Origin: Rhizomucor pusillus
Taxonomy: Eukaryota > Mucoromycota > Mucoromycetes > Mucorales > Lichtheimiaceae
DNA: 64,000 nucleotides
Direction of reading: 5' to 3'
Assembly (NCBI GenBank): GCA_900175165.2
Contig: FWWN02000646.1
Span: 124,001 to 188,000, forward strand
Shown: positions 54,775 through 64,000 of the stretch, one piece after another
Layout: every line of letters begins with the position of its first letter
Position numbering within the stretch: position 1 is the first letter of the stretch
Made by a program: the position numbers and the translations under genes
The notes under the pieces: generated by a model
Databases searched by the model: none
The model's input: the letters and a program-made list of their open reading frames with translations, nothing else
What the model was told of the DNA's origin: nothing

Positions 54775-55015
54775 GATAAATAAAGTGAAAAGAAAAACTG
54801 TGTACACAGGCAAATATAGTCAAGAGAGAAAGGGAAATGCTATGTGCGAAGAGAGGAAAAGAGAAAGGAGGGAATGGAAGTGTAGAAGAAAACTAGAAAA
54901 AAAACGTTTGAGTCACAGCAAAGCGAACTCTAGGTACAAAGCAGAGAAAGAGATTATTAAAGAGTAGTGGCTAAAAAGAGAGAAAGAAAAAAAAAAAAGA
55001 AGAAAAAAGCAGAAA
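54775..55015 (+). other. Purine-rich tract
   Basis: About 240 bases of almost pure A/G on the + strand (AGAGAAAGGGAAATG, GAGGAAAAGAGAAAGGAG and similar), ending in a run of A with AGAAG. It lies between the convergent TMX2-like and bHLH genes, so it is presumably 3' untranslated sequence. It could form triplex or H-DNA structures; a 60-codon Lys/Glu/Arg-rich frame inside it is a composition artefact. Confidence 0.7.
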
Positions 55016-55134
55016 GGATGGAATATGTTTTGAGAACAGACGACGGCAATGGACAGTGTATAGACGGTTTCAGCAAAATGGGAGCACGGACAAGTTAGTT
55101 TGAGAGGATGAAGCTTAGGACTCGTGACAAGAAA

Positions 55135-56639
55135 TTAAAAAGTGTACATTTTCTCCATGGCTTGTCGCTGCAAGACGCCGTGTTGGAACCTGCAGAGCAT
55201 TGTGAGTCTCTTGCTCTAACAATCATACTTTTGTTGGATCACTTACTTTTTCAAGGTCTCATTTTCTTGTACAAGTCGCTCCACTTCTGCTAAAAGCTCG
55301 TTTTGCATGTTCTTGAGATGCTGAATTTGCTGCACGGCTGTTAAAGAGAATATGTGAGTTAACGGTCGAAACCGGAAAAAGCTTGCATCGATATTGAGCT
55401 TACTTCGAGTGAGCAACGCAGCCTTGCTCATTTTTTTAATGTTACAGCCAGGCAAATGTTTTCTCAACTCGTCGAAACCGTCCTTGATCTGAGCTCGGCG
55501 CTTCTGTTCGGACTGGATATGGATTTGTCGACGTAGCTCAGCGTTGGTAATGCCGCTACTGCAGATAACAATGCTCAGTATCTCAAGTGCTGCAAGTAAG
55601 TGCCTATCAACTTACGCTTCTGCATCAGTCTTTGATGCGTCGTCTGCCTCATCATCCGATTCATCTTTGTCTGCCTCCATAGATCTCTTCTTTTTAGACG
55701 ACAAGTCCTCGGAGGAACCATTGTTGGAAGCACCATCGCTGTTGCTGATGCTGCTGGTGGTGGCAGATGTACTCGTGCTACTGCTGGTGCTAGGTGCAGG
55801 TCGCTTGCGCTTGTTGCGTTTCGCATCCATTTTCTTCTCATAGGTCTCCTTCGAGTACTCGAGAAATTCAGTGTGATAGAATTCCATAGGCACCGAATTG
55901 GCTCGCGCAATAGTTTCCTTGACGCGCTCGGTGGTGGAATTTGTAAAGGTTGAGGAAGGTACAAGGGGCGTGACCATCTGAGCAGACGATGATTGGTCGA
56001 GCGCTTGGGTCGTTAATATTTGAGAAAAGTTGTTGCCATTCGAGGAATCGGCGGTTGCCATGGAGCCTCCTACGGGGGCACTGGCTGTGTTCGCAGGTGG
56101 AGGGGTTTGAGGGGATGTCGATGACGAAAGCGAGTCCGGGCTGCCAGGATGGTGGCGCGCTGAAGGATGCTGCAATGCGTGCTCGCCGTAGTATCCAAAC
56201 CGTCCAACAGGGTAAGTGACCGGGACAGGCTGTGCTGGATACTGCAAAGGCATCTGTTGAAACGAATAGTCTGTCAGGGAATAAGGAGTCAGTAAGGATT
56301 GTTTCTCATTTGTGTTGCTCCCTAGATTGCCTCTATTTTTTCAAGCTTTTTTTTTTTTGATTATCTCGACAGCCAATCACGACATCCTCATTAAATGAAG
56401 GTCGAACTCCGGCCGCATAAGGTCAAAAAATAAAAATAAAAGAGACGACGCGAGTACATACCCGGGTAAGCACCGTAAGTTTGCTGGCTAGTTTCCTCGT
56501 AAGCATTGGGAGGAGAGGAGGTAGTAGAAGAATTGCTTTTCTGCTGGACCATTGCAGGATCGAAATTTGGCACCACAGAGCCGGTGGGGTACTCTGCGAC
56601 GTACTGGTTTGAGGGGTTGGAGAGGACGATTTCGCTCAT
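55135..56639 (-). CDS. bHLH leucine-zipper transcription factor
   Basis: Five exons (56462-56639, 55616-56270, 55404-55558, 55247-55337, 55135-55189) give 377 aa. The N-terminal ~250 residues are Gln/Pro/Ser-rich, then a basic stretch (KRNKRKRPAPS) and an acidic patch. The DNA-binding domain is near the C-terminus: RRQIHIQSEQKRRAQIKDGF has the H-x3-E-x3-R residues of class B E-box (CACGTG) binders, helix 1 runs to DELRKHLPG, the loop has NIKKMSKA, helix 2 is LLTRTVQQIQHL, and the zipper is KNMQNELLAEVERLVQENET. This resembles the Max/Mlx-like group. The splice site inside helix 2 joins with perfect frame. Confidence 0.92.
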
Positions 56640-57770
56640 CGTTGGTCGGATGATGAATACGGGAAAAAATAATCAAACGAGCGTGATGTGTTGTAAATTT
56701 GCAACGAATGACTGGAATGGATAGCTGGCGCTTCTTTCGGAATTGAAGCGTAGATGGTTAAAGGAATGTGAGGTGCGTGTGTATATAAGAGAGAGGGAAA
56801 GAATAAGGAAGAAAGGAAAAAGAGAAAAAAGAGAAAAAATCAGATGCGGACCAAGCCAGCCTCAGAAAAGGAGCTTCAGAAATTAGGTCTTGTACGACGA
56901 CGTGCAACAGCCTTACATTTAACTCTATGCAAGTTCTCACGTAAGGAAAAGCACAGAAAATATCTGCTATTAACAAGAGCAGCAATGAATCACCATGTTC
57001 CTGTAACGCATCAGATTGCATTTGCTAGAAACTCTATAGGCTTGCAACGCGCTCAAAGTGATGTAGAGATATATGTATCTTACAATCTAGTATCTGAAGG
57101 AGGAGCGAAGGAGAGTGGGGGAAATGCTCTCTGGCGCAGCCAAATTCGATCCTCCAGCTATTCAGATTTCGAAAGGTTGCATTTCTTTGTCTCCAAAAAT
57201 CATTGCCCAGGGGTGCGGAAGCCGAGCGGGGAGGAGACTTGCTTTGCCTTGCAGCCCAGATAAGCACAACTGAGTCGCACAACTTTGGCTGGTAGCACCA
57301 AGATGTGGGGAGATGAGAAGAAAGAATAGCCATGGATAGTTCTTCTCGCGCATCTAAAAAAGAACGTGTATTTTGCTCCCTTTCGTTCACCATTTCACTG
57401 CTATCTGTTAATGCCGATGTATCGTGTTAAAGGATGATGCTACATATTTCATGGTTTAAAAGGCAAAATAAATTACATATCCATTCTCCACCACGTTTCT
57501 AACTATCCAGAAAAGAATCCCATTCTCTTTCTTAGTCTGCCTAGCAAATAACTGCCGACTTTAATCCCTACAGTTGAACGGAACGGAGCATTCGGTGACG
57601 CTAGTATACAATAGCTGAAGTTGTGATGTCACGGTATCGAAAACAAAGCGGTATGCCTCCCTACTGTGCAAGATATTCATCAACCTGTAACAATGCAGAC
57701 GCACTTTCTCACTCCCTTTCCCTGCATCCTTTCTTTCAATCATCCTCTTCACAATAGCAGCTCGCCAACT
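56640..57770. other. Intergenic, promoters of bHLH and coiled-coil genes
   Basis: About 1.1 kb between divergent genes. Purine-rich block at 56780-56840. A 139-codon + frame at 56844-57263 lacks any family feature and lies in promoter DNA. Confidence 0.55.
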
Positions 57771-59135
57771 ATGCTCATAAAGAAAATTAAAAGTAAAATT
57801 CAGGATAGAAAATCAAGTGCAGAGCCACGACAAGAACAACGTCGACATACGATGCAGCAGGCCGCGTCGATCGCAGAGCAGCAGGAGCAGCAACTGGAAA
57901 CACCAAGGTGGCGCAAAAAGTTTTCCATGTACAGCCTCTCTTCACTTGCACACCGCAAGGATCGATATCGACGTAAAAGCACTCCGTTCCATCAATCAGT
58001 ATCGATGCCTCAGTTTTCCAGCTCGGCGGAGGAGGAGAAGGTTCCAAACGAAACTTCTGAACTTGACTGCTCCCCGTTGGTGGCGGTCGATGCAGCATCC
58101 GGTTCCGTCGGAGACGGTGGCAGCGCATTCAAGGAGACGTGGGGTGAGCGCCGTCCATCTTCTATCAGTATCCAAACCACAACAACATCACCTTTCAAGT
58201 CGTCGCGTCGACCTTTTTCATGCTCAGCAGTGGAGGGTATCAGTATGCCTGATATATTGGTCACTCTGCGGACTGCGGTAGAAGAAGAGGAGGATTCAGT
58301 TAGCATTACCTCGAGTCAAGTTGGCGGTCCTCCCAGCAACTCAACACTTCTGAGGAACGAACAGCGAAAACGAGAACAAACATTATCGGAAGATGATAAC
58401 AGGGAGCCCGGCAATTGGCGATCCTCTGACTGCACTGTAGCGATGCATCACGCAAACACCAGGTCTTTGCTCAAAATGAACATGGAGGAAGCAGTAGTCG
58501 CGAATGCAGATACTGCTCCGAGTGATAACCACGTGGACAGGTGCATGGATGAGACAAACGAGGAACAGCCGAACACTTGTTCAGAAAAGGACCGATCGTC
58601 AACAACACGTTGCAATATCAGCAACAGTAATATGCATCACAAATGTAAACAATCTATTTACGTATGTACATACATGCAGCATATTCTAACCTTGAATCTT
58701 TTTTCGTCGTTGCAAAATACTATAGCGGATATGTCTCTTGGCACGCTGTGCACAGAGTTGCATGTAGGAAAGACTATGGCCGATATGCGTATCGCTCAAC
58801 TCGACAAAACGCTTGCTGATGCAATGCACGATAACCATCGATTGGCGGAGCGTATCAAGCAATTAGAGGCATCGTTGCTGTACTATCACGGCTTACCGTC
58901 ACCACCATTATCGTCACCGAATTCCGCTTCGTCCTTTGAGCAGCTTTTGCAGCAAAGCAGCAACGCGGACAGATTGCAGCAAGATGAAATGTTGCTACTG
59001 CAAGCCCGGGCACAATTGGGTCTTATTGAATACTTGGAGGGACAGCATGATTTGAACGCTGCCCTTGATCGGTTCAAAAAGCAGCTAGAGACAGAGTTAC
59101 GCCACAGGGACGGCGGTAACAACGTAGCAGTCTGA
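57771..59135 (+). CDS. Coiled-coil protein of unknown function
   Basis: Two exons (57771-58644, 58726-59135) give 427 aa from MLIKKIKSKIQDRKSSAEP; the open frame continues upstream, but this Met gives the more plausible basic start. The intron (58645-58725, 81 nt) is a multiple of three without stops, so the frame stays open if retained. The N-terminal two thirds are Ser/Thr/Glu-rich and probably disordered. The C-terminal ~135 residues form helices with heptads (ADMRIAQLDKTLADAMHDNH, RLAERIKQLEASLLYY, LIEYLEGQHDLNAALDRF). No known domain recognised. A decayed copy of its 3' half lies 1 kb downstream. Confidence 0.72.
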   Translation: MLIKKIKSKIQDRKSSAEPRQEQRRHTMQQAASIAEQQEQQLETPRWRKKFSMYSLSSLAHRKDRYRRKSTPFHQSVSMPQFSSSAEEEKVPNETSELDCSPLVAVDAASGSVGDGGSAFKETWGERRPSSISIQTTTTSPFKSSRRPFSCSAVEGISMPDILVTLRTAVEEEEDSVSITSSQVGGPPSNSTLLRNEQRKREQTLSEDDNREPGNWRSSDCTVAMHHANTRSLLKMNMEEAVVANADTAPSDNHVDRCMDETNEEQPNTCSEKDRSSTTRCNISNSNMHHKCKQSIYVCTYMQHILTLNLFSSLQNTIADMSLGTLCTELHVGKTMADMRIAQLDKTLADAMHDNHRLAERIKQLEASLLYYHGLPSPPLSSPNSASSFEQLLQQSSNADRLQQDEMLLLQARAQLGLIEYLEGQHDLNAALDRFKKQLETELRHRDGGNNVAV

Positions 59136-60089
59136 GCCATTCATATGAAATATCATTTGTAGTATGGATAATACAGGCTATCATCGCAGGACGATGTAAT
59201 AAAGGAGACAATAATTCAACTTTTCATCTACTCACCGCCTTCATTGATTTTATCGTTCCTACATATCTACATATCTACGATTATGTTTGCTTAGCAGTAC
59301 CGTTTATTGTATGTACCTTGTTGAATTTTGATGATATGCTTATTGGTCAAAGACTTCATAGTGTATATTTGCGACGTTGCAGACCCATGAAAATTACAGG
59401 AATGAAGCTGGAGATCTCCGTTCCGAACGAGGATAAGACAGTTTGCTCTGAAAGGAAATTTCAGGCATTGCTACGTACATAAACGTAAGTTTATCGCTTC
59501 AAGAAAAGTAAGCATTAGCGGCAAGCATCTTATCTCGCTTAGGAATACAGCTGAAACACCCAAAGAGGTGATCAAGGAACGCTTCTTTGTGCGAGGACTG
59601 GGGATAGCTGATTCTCGCTTCGGAAGCGGTCAAAGTCACGGCTGGCAACATTGCTGTGTGTCAAGCCAAGAAAGCGAGTGCCGTATTCGGACTGATCGGA
59701 TAGTACTCTTTGGTAGCCGCGCTTGCAGCATGATTTTTGTACTACGTTTTGTACTTTCGGCATATGCACTGTAGCTCAATCTTAGAGGTAAAGGAATCAT
59801 CCTCTAATGTCATAACGAGGGGAAACAATAAAAATTGCTGGTGCTGCAGTGAGATATTCTATTGAAGTGAGGTTCGACTGATAATATTTAGGTGACATAT
59901 CCATATATTTAGATCAGCGCCGACAAGTTTCTTGGAGACGCGGTCAAAACATCTTCATATCTATAAAACTTCTAGGCTTACCTTATCTATGGAAGAATTG
60001 CATCAATGACATCGGAAGTGTAAAGCCCGATATGTTTGTTGTGTTAATCGCTGCATCACCAAAACCGTGTGCGGTTGTAAATAAACATA
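59136..60089. other. Intergenic
   Basis: No gene seen; separates the coiled-coil gene from its decayed copy. Confidence 0.5.
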
Positions 60090-60615
60090 CATGAGGGAAC
60101 CGGTATTTGTGAATAAAGATGTTACTGCCTAGAATGCTCCGAACCACGTGGAAGGAAACACGGATGATACAAACGAGGAACGGCCGAGTATCTATTTAGA
60201 AAAGGACCAATCGGTAACAACATGCGCATCACTCAGTGTTAGGAGCAGCAATATGCACATTTGTGAGCTAGTTTATCTGATCAATATGTATAATCATGCA
60301 GGTTATTCTGACTTAACTTTCTTTTCTGTTGTGAATACAGCCGCTGTCTCTTGACACGCTATGCAGAAAGTTGCATATAGAAAAAATAGCAGCTATCTAA
60401 AGTCATTCAGCTCAAACGATATGCTCGCTAATGTATTTAAAGATAATCGTAGCGTGTTTGTGCATTATTGAGGTACACTGTCCCTGCAGTTATCGTTGCG
60501 AGATTCTTCCATTTCCGCATTTGAGCATTCAAAGCAAAGAGTCGGTCGTCTGGATAAATGCCGCCCTTCACATTTCAAAAAACTGAATTGCGCCACAAAG
60601 ACGTAAAACGATGTA
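60090..60615 (+). pseudogene. Decayed duplicate of the coiled-coil gene (3' half)
   Basis: Aligns by eye with 58505-59120: GCTCCGAACCACGTGGA against the parent's GCTCCGAGTGATAACCACGTGGA; ACAAACGAGGAAC followed by GGCCGA (parent AGCCGA); GAAAAGGACCAATCG (parent GAAAAGGACCGATCG); AGCAATATGCACA; CTTGACACGCTATGCAGAAAGTTG-type match to CTTGGCACGCTGTGCACAGAGTTG; and GAATTGCGCCACAAAGACG near 60585 against GAGTTACGCCACAGGGACG. Stops and indels break the frame, and the intron position is preserved (acceptor region near 60340). Clearly nonfunctional. Confidence 0.75.
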
Positions 60616-62786
60616 ATCTGTTGAGTAGCACATAAATTTTTCTGCTTTAGGATGGGCATGTCAAGAAATTGCAATGAAGAACAGGTCATTTGCAGTTTTG
60701 TATATGTTCAAATCTACAACTTCGAACAAAGAACATATCATAGATGCGGATTGGCTCGAACCTTGCTGGATGATAAAGTTTGCGATGTCTTTAATCCCGT
60801 GTCAGACATTTTACTCGTTTGTTTTGCGACAGGTTTAGAAAGTGGAAAATTTCGGTTGACGCAACTTTTGTTTGAAAAGGTGCATTCCTCTTCATCGGAT
60901 ATCAAATTACGGAAGCAATGCATGCCCGGAATCAATGCATTCTGATTTCAGCTGTCTTGCTCCTGTGCAGACTGGCAACAGGGCAGTAGCAATAAAGCGT
61001 GTCATCGCGCGTGTCTCTCACGTCGTACACAGTGCCTGAAATACGCCGTGTAATAGCAATTGAAGAATATTAAGAGTAAATGACGATAGGAGTGCAAACA
61101 AGAGCATATAATATCATGTGAGCAAAATGGAATAGGAATCATACTACTATACATGTTAAAAGAGCACTCTTGATATGTAGCACCCTGCATGTCAACAGTA
61201 TTATATTTGCATCTACACGAGTAAGACTCTAAGTATGCTTCCACGACCTTGAGTGATCAGAACGTTTCGATAGTAGATCCAAGCTTGTTCCTCACTATGC
61301 GCTTCATGTCGATACAACATACGTATCCATTCTCAATGTTCTTTAAGTCATTTCGTTTCCATCAAGCGGTTTAATAAATCGATAAGGTGATGAAGCACCC
61401 GTAAAAGGCGCACTGTTTACTGTAGGACCCAAAGCGCAAAATTCAATGTGAAATGGGAGCATTTTTTTTTTCATCATCCGCACTACACAGTCATAAACGA
61501 TGTTCCTTAGACTGGAGTCTCCATGAAGTCTAGAGATCTACGCGCAGAATGTGGATGCAATACATCGAAAAATTTTGGGGGCGCTGCATAGCATCAAAGT
61601 ATCTTGCATACTGTCACGGCAAAGTTACCATTGTTACATGTGCTTTATACGAGCCATGTACCACTTTCGTCAATATTACAGCCTTCAAAGTACTGTGATG
61701 TTCGGTTCATACTGTTCCAATGATTCCATCGGTCTCACCCTTACTGCTCCTTTGTTTTTCACATTGTATCTGATGAGTTTGGGTAAACAAATTTTCATTC
61801 AGCGATGACCAAGGAGTTGGTCGTTCAAATAGTCGAATCAAGATAAGCATATGGATATTTCGAGAAAGCTCGGCAAATGTCTCGAACAAACTATCAGATA
61901 GTGGGAAGGAACCCAGAACCCCAACGATTGATGAGCAATTCCTGAATGGGCCAGATTGCTCGTCTCGATCAGAGGTTGACGGGAGAACACGTGCTGAATA
62001 ACGTCCTTTTGTGAATAGGATATTCCCGATCCATAGCTCAAAACTCTCTGAAACTGCCAAGAAGGCTGCAACACTTAGGAAAGAACTATACTGGACTTCG
62101 ACTCAGAGAAACAGCGACTGGAAGAGCGCAGGCATAGTTCTTCCAGAACTAAGAGCACTTCTAAACATATAAAAAAGCATTAACATGTAATGAGTTTGAA
62201 GCCGCCTTGTAGGAAAGAATAACCTATATACACTGGTGTGGTTTTGACAATGTGTAAAGCATAGTCCTCCCAATGTAGTGGCAAGGACATGAGTTGAAGT
62301 ATTCTTTGTGTCAATGCCTTATCTGTCGGGAAGATTCCGAAAATGAAGGCTAACGTTCTGCAAAGAAGAAAAGAAAAAGCAATATATTGTGTTCTTGTAT
62401 GTATTGCTGCTTACATGCTTTCTTTTGTCCTTTGTTTGGGGGTGTATGATTCAGTTTGACTGCCGGCTGCTATTGGCGGAGCACGTGTTGACAACTGCTG
62501 GAAGGACAGGTCCACGGTGTTTCCATAAACCGCGGAATGTGACGGATATAATCGCTGGCGATCATCCGTTGACCGCTGTCAGACCGTTTCCATGCGCCCT
62601 AAAGATAACAACTGTTGTGGTAAAGTGCTGCAGCACCACCCGAGAAAGAAAGTTTTAATTGCCATGCTGTATGATGATAGGAGTTCAGATGGCTTCAACG
62701 ATAAGGACGCTCCGTACAACTTTTCGTCTGTCATTTCGGATTTACTGAAATCGGCTTTCCCTTGTCTTCTCCTCCCGAAAAAACCG
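60616..62786. other. Intergenic / unassigned
   Basis: About 2.2 kb with no gene I can support. A 117-codon minus frame (61707-62060) and a 97-codon + frame (60652-60945) have no splice or family evidence. Confidence 0.5.
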
Positions 62787-62794
62787 TATAAAAG
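62787..62794 (+). promoter_or_regulatory. TATA box of the zinc-knuckle microprotein gene
   Basis: TATAAAAG 98 bases before the ATG, followed by a strong CT-rich tract (CCTCTTTCCTTTTTTTTCTC, about 62818-62837). This is the strongest promoter layout in the right half of the window. Confidence 0.7.
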
Positions 62795-62884
62795 TGCTTG
62801 CAAGAAGCCACTTTTTTCCTCTTTCCTTTTTTTTCTCTCGTCTTCGTGATACCTTATCTTTCAGCGAGTCCAAAAATTTTCTCA

Positions 62885-63066
62885 ATGTGCCGACGCAACA
62901 TCACCGCCTCGCGCCTCTACTACTATCGACAAAAGATATCGGCCGCCGTGTGTGCTGTCTGTGGATCACGTAACCATATGACGAGTAAGTCTGGGACTTA
63001 TTCCTCATATGCGATAAGCATATCTGATTAATTTCACGCATAGAACACTGCCCTGTCCACCCATGA
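62885..63066 (+). CDS. 40-aa CCHC zinc-knuckle microprotein
   Basis: Two exons (62885-62984, 63044-63066) joined by a canonical intron (gtaagt ... tag) encode MCRRNITASRLYYYRQKI and then SAAVCAVCGSRNHMTKHCPV, ending HP. The C-x2-C-x4-H-x4-C spacing is a zinc knuckle. It resembles the second knuckle of the Fanzor relic (CxxCGSxxH...CP). Supported by promoter, splice sites and motif together, but very short; a longer alternative transcript or a relic of a larger gene is possible. Confidence 0.5.
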
Positions 63067-64000
63067 AAAAAGGGGCGGTTCTGAGGGACTGAACATCCAA
63101 ACAAAACGCCACTGCATGATTATTTTCAGCAAGATACACATTATCAGCATGTCTCTCTTCATTGCTACAAGATACCATACTCAAGAACTTTAGACTATTA
63201 TCGCGCAAAAAATACCATATTTCCTGTCGCTATATCTGATTTTTCTCTGCCTTACATCTTCTATTTCACGATCATCAATCATACGCCTTCCCTGGGGTTC
63301 AACATATGGACATCAATGCGCGCGCGCCTATAGAACAGCATTCATACCATTTTCTCTCATTCAGCAAACCTATATGTCCTTTCCGAACGTTCTTTTTCCT
63401 TAATCCATATCCATAATCTATGGTCCATATTTCTTTTTCTGGAGGCAACCTAGTAATAAACAACGTGTGCATTATGGATTTCTGCAGATTCGTGCGGCGG
63501 GGAGTTGCTGTGATGGCGGAGTGATGCTTGTTTGGACCTCAGGGTCCGACCTGCAGTACCTTATGTTGAATTGATGACTCGCGTGCGTTTATCACCAACT
63601 ATTCGGTACAAAGCTGTTTCACATACTTTATTGCAATCAGATAAGTGGAGCAATTTCGCTATCTCTGCGCTTTAATGAACTGAAAGGTACTGACGCCAGT
63701 CCCCGGTTCGGCCTGTCGCTGAACCGGTGCAGGATTTATGTAGCTGCTATTAGCATTACAACGGTATATCTAGATAGCAAGTGTAGCAAGTGCATGCTCA
63801 CATTGTGCTTATTGATTGGGCGCGTACTTCGGGAGCACCTTACGCGGAAGTGTTCCGATCGGACAACGCTGCCGTTGAGATAAACAGGTAAACATTTGCT
63901 CTTGATAGACAAACAAGTCACGAAATAATTTCTCTTTGTTTACTTGTTACATCATCCACAACGTTAATACTCTTTATCTAGAGGTTTGAGAAATAGTGAT
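63067..64000. other. 3' flank and unassigned sequence
   Basis: No supportable gene to the window end; no tRNA B-box seen. Confidence 0.5.

Noticed and set aside
54785..54967. 60-codon Lys/Glu/Arg-rich + frame
   Set aside because: Direct product of the purine-rich tract.
56844..57263. 139-codon + frame in the bHLH promoter
   Set aside because: Basic, low-information sequence in divergent promoter DNA; no homology pattern seen.
61707..62060. 117-codon minus frame
   Set aside because: No splice extension, promoter or recognisable motif; cannot be told from chance.
1..64000. tRNA, rRNA, CRISPR, telomeric repeats
   Set aside because: Scanned by eye for B-box-like GGTTCGA contexts, direct-repeat/spacer arrays and TTAGGG runs; none convincing. 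A tRNAscan run would settle tRNAs.

Overview
The window reads as the nuclear genome of an early-diverging filamentous fungus, most likely Mucoromycota (Mucorales-like). Genes are compact and intron-rich, with 50-90 nt introns. Neighbours are often separated by about 100 bp, and one convergent pair overlaps at the stop codons. Promoters commonly carry a TATA box followed by a CT-rich leader. The proteins are fungal core functions, with features common in this group (class III chitinase with chitin-binding modules, MATH-BTB protein, Fanzor-like element). Splice models were made by hand from splice consensus, reading frame and protein-family fit; nearly all close in frame over their full length.

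Layout: 1.36-4.0 kb secreted GH18 chitinase; 4.4-8.2 kb questin-oxidase-like protein, peroxisomal FMN-dependent 2-hydroxyacid oxidase, FRG1; 8.4-13.9 kb mitochondrial PPR protein divergent from MRE11, a Zn-binding protein and a possibly decayed gene; 14.6-17.2 kb two lineage-specific proteins; 18.2-24.6 kb Mediator subunit MED17, a GT8-GT64 fusion glycosyltransferase and a multi-spanning membrane protein; 25.3-27 kb hexose-type MFS transporter; 27-30.8 kb gene-poor DNA with a mariner-type MITE; 30.8-38.3 kb bZIP factor, nucleotide pyrophosphatase/phosphodiesterase, MATH-BTB protein, conserved membrane protein, COX10; 38.9-41.6 kb a decayed Fanzor (eukaryotic TnpB-like) gene interrupted by a 52-N assembly gap; 41.6-45.5 kb gene-poor with a diverged tandem repeat; 45.5-53 kb SNW/SKIP splicing factor, UBTD-like protein, phosphopantetheinyl transferase, WWE-like protein, a 77-aa CaaX protein and ribosomal protein uS2/RPS0; 53.6-59.1 kb TMX2-like protein, bHLH-zip factor and a coiled-coil protein; 60.1-60.6 kb a decayed duplicate of that coiled-coil gene; 62.9 kb a 40-aa zinc-knuckle microprotein; the rest shows no gene I can support.

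Most genes are unrelated housekeeping functions, and nothing suggests one pathway cluster. The most notable items are: the Fanzor relic, which keeps all three RuvC motifs, two N-terminal zinc knuckles and the C-terminal zinc ribbon despite stops and frameshifts; the GT8-GT64 fusion; a likely 3-nt microexon in the chitinase; and five GC-AG introns of identical donor consensus.
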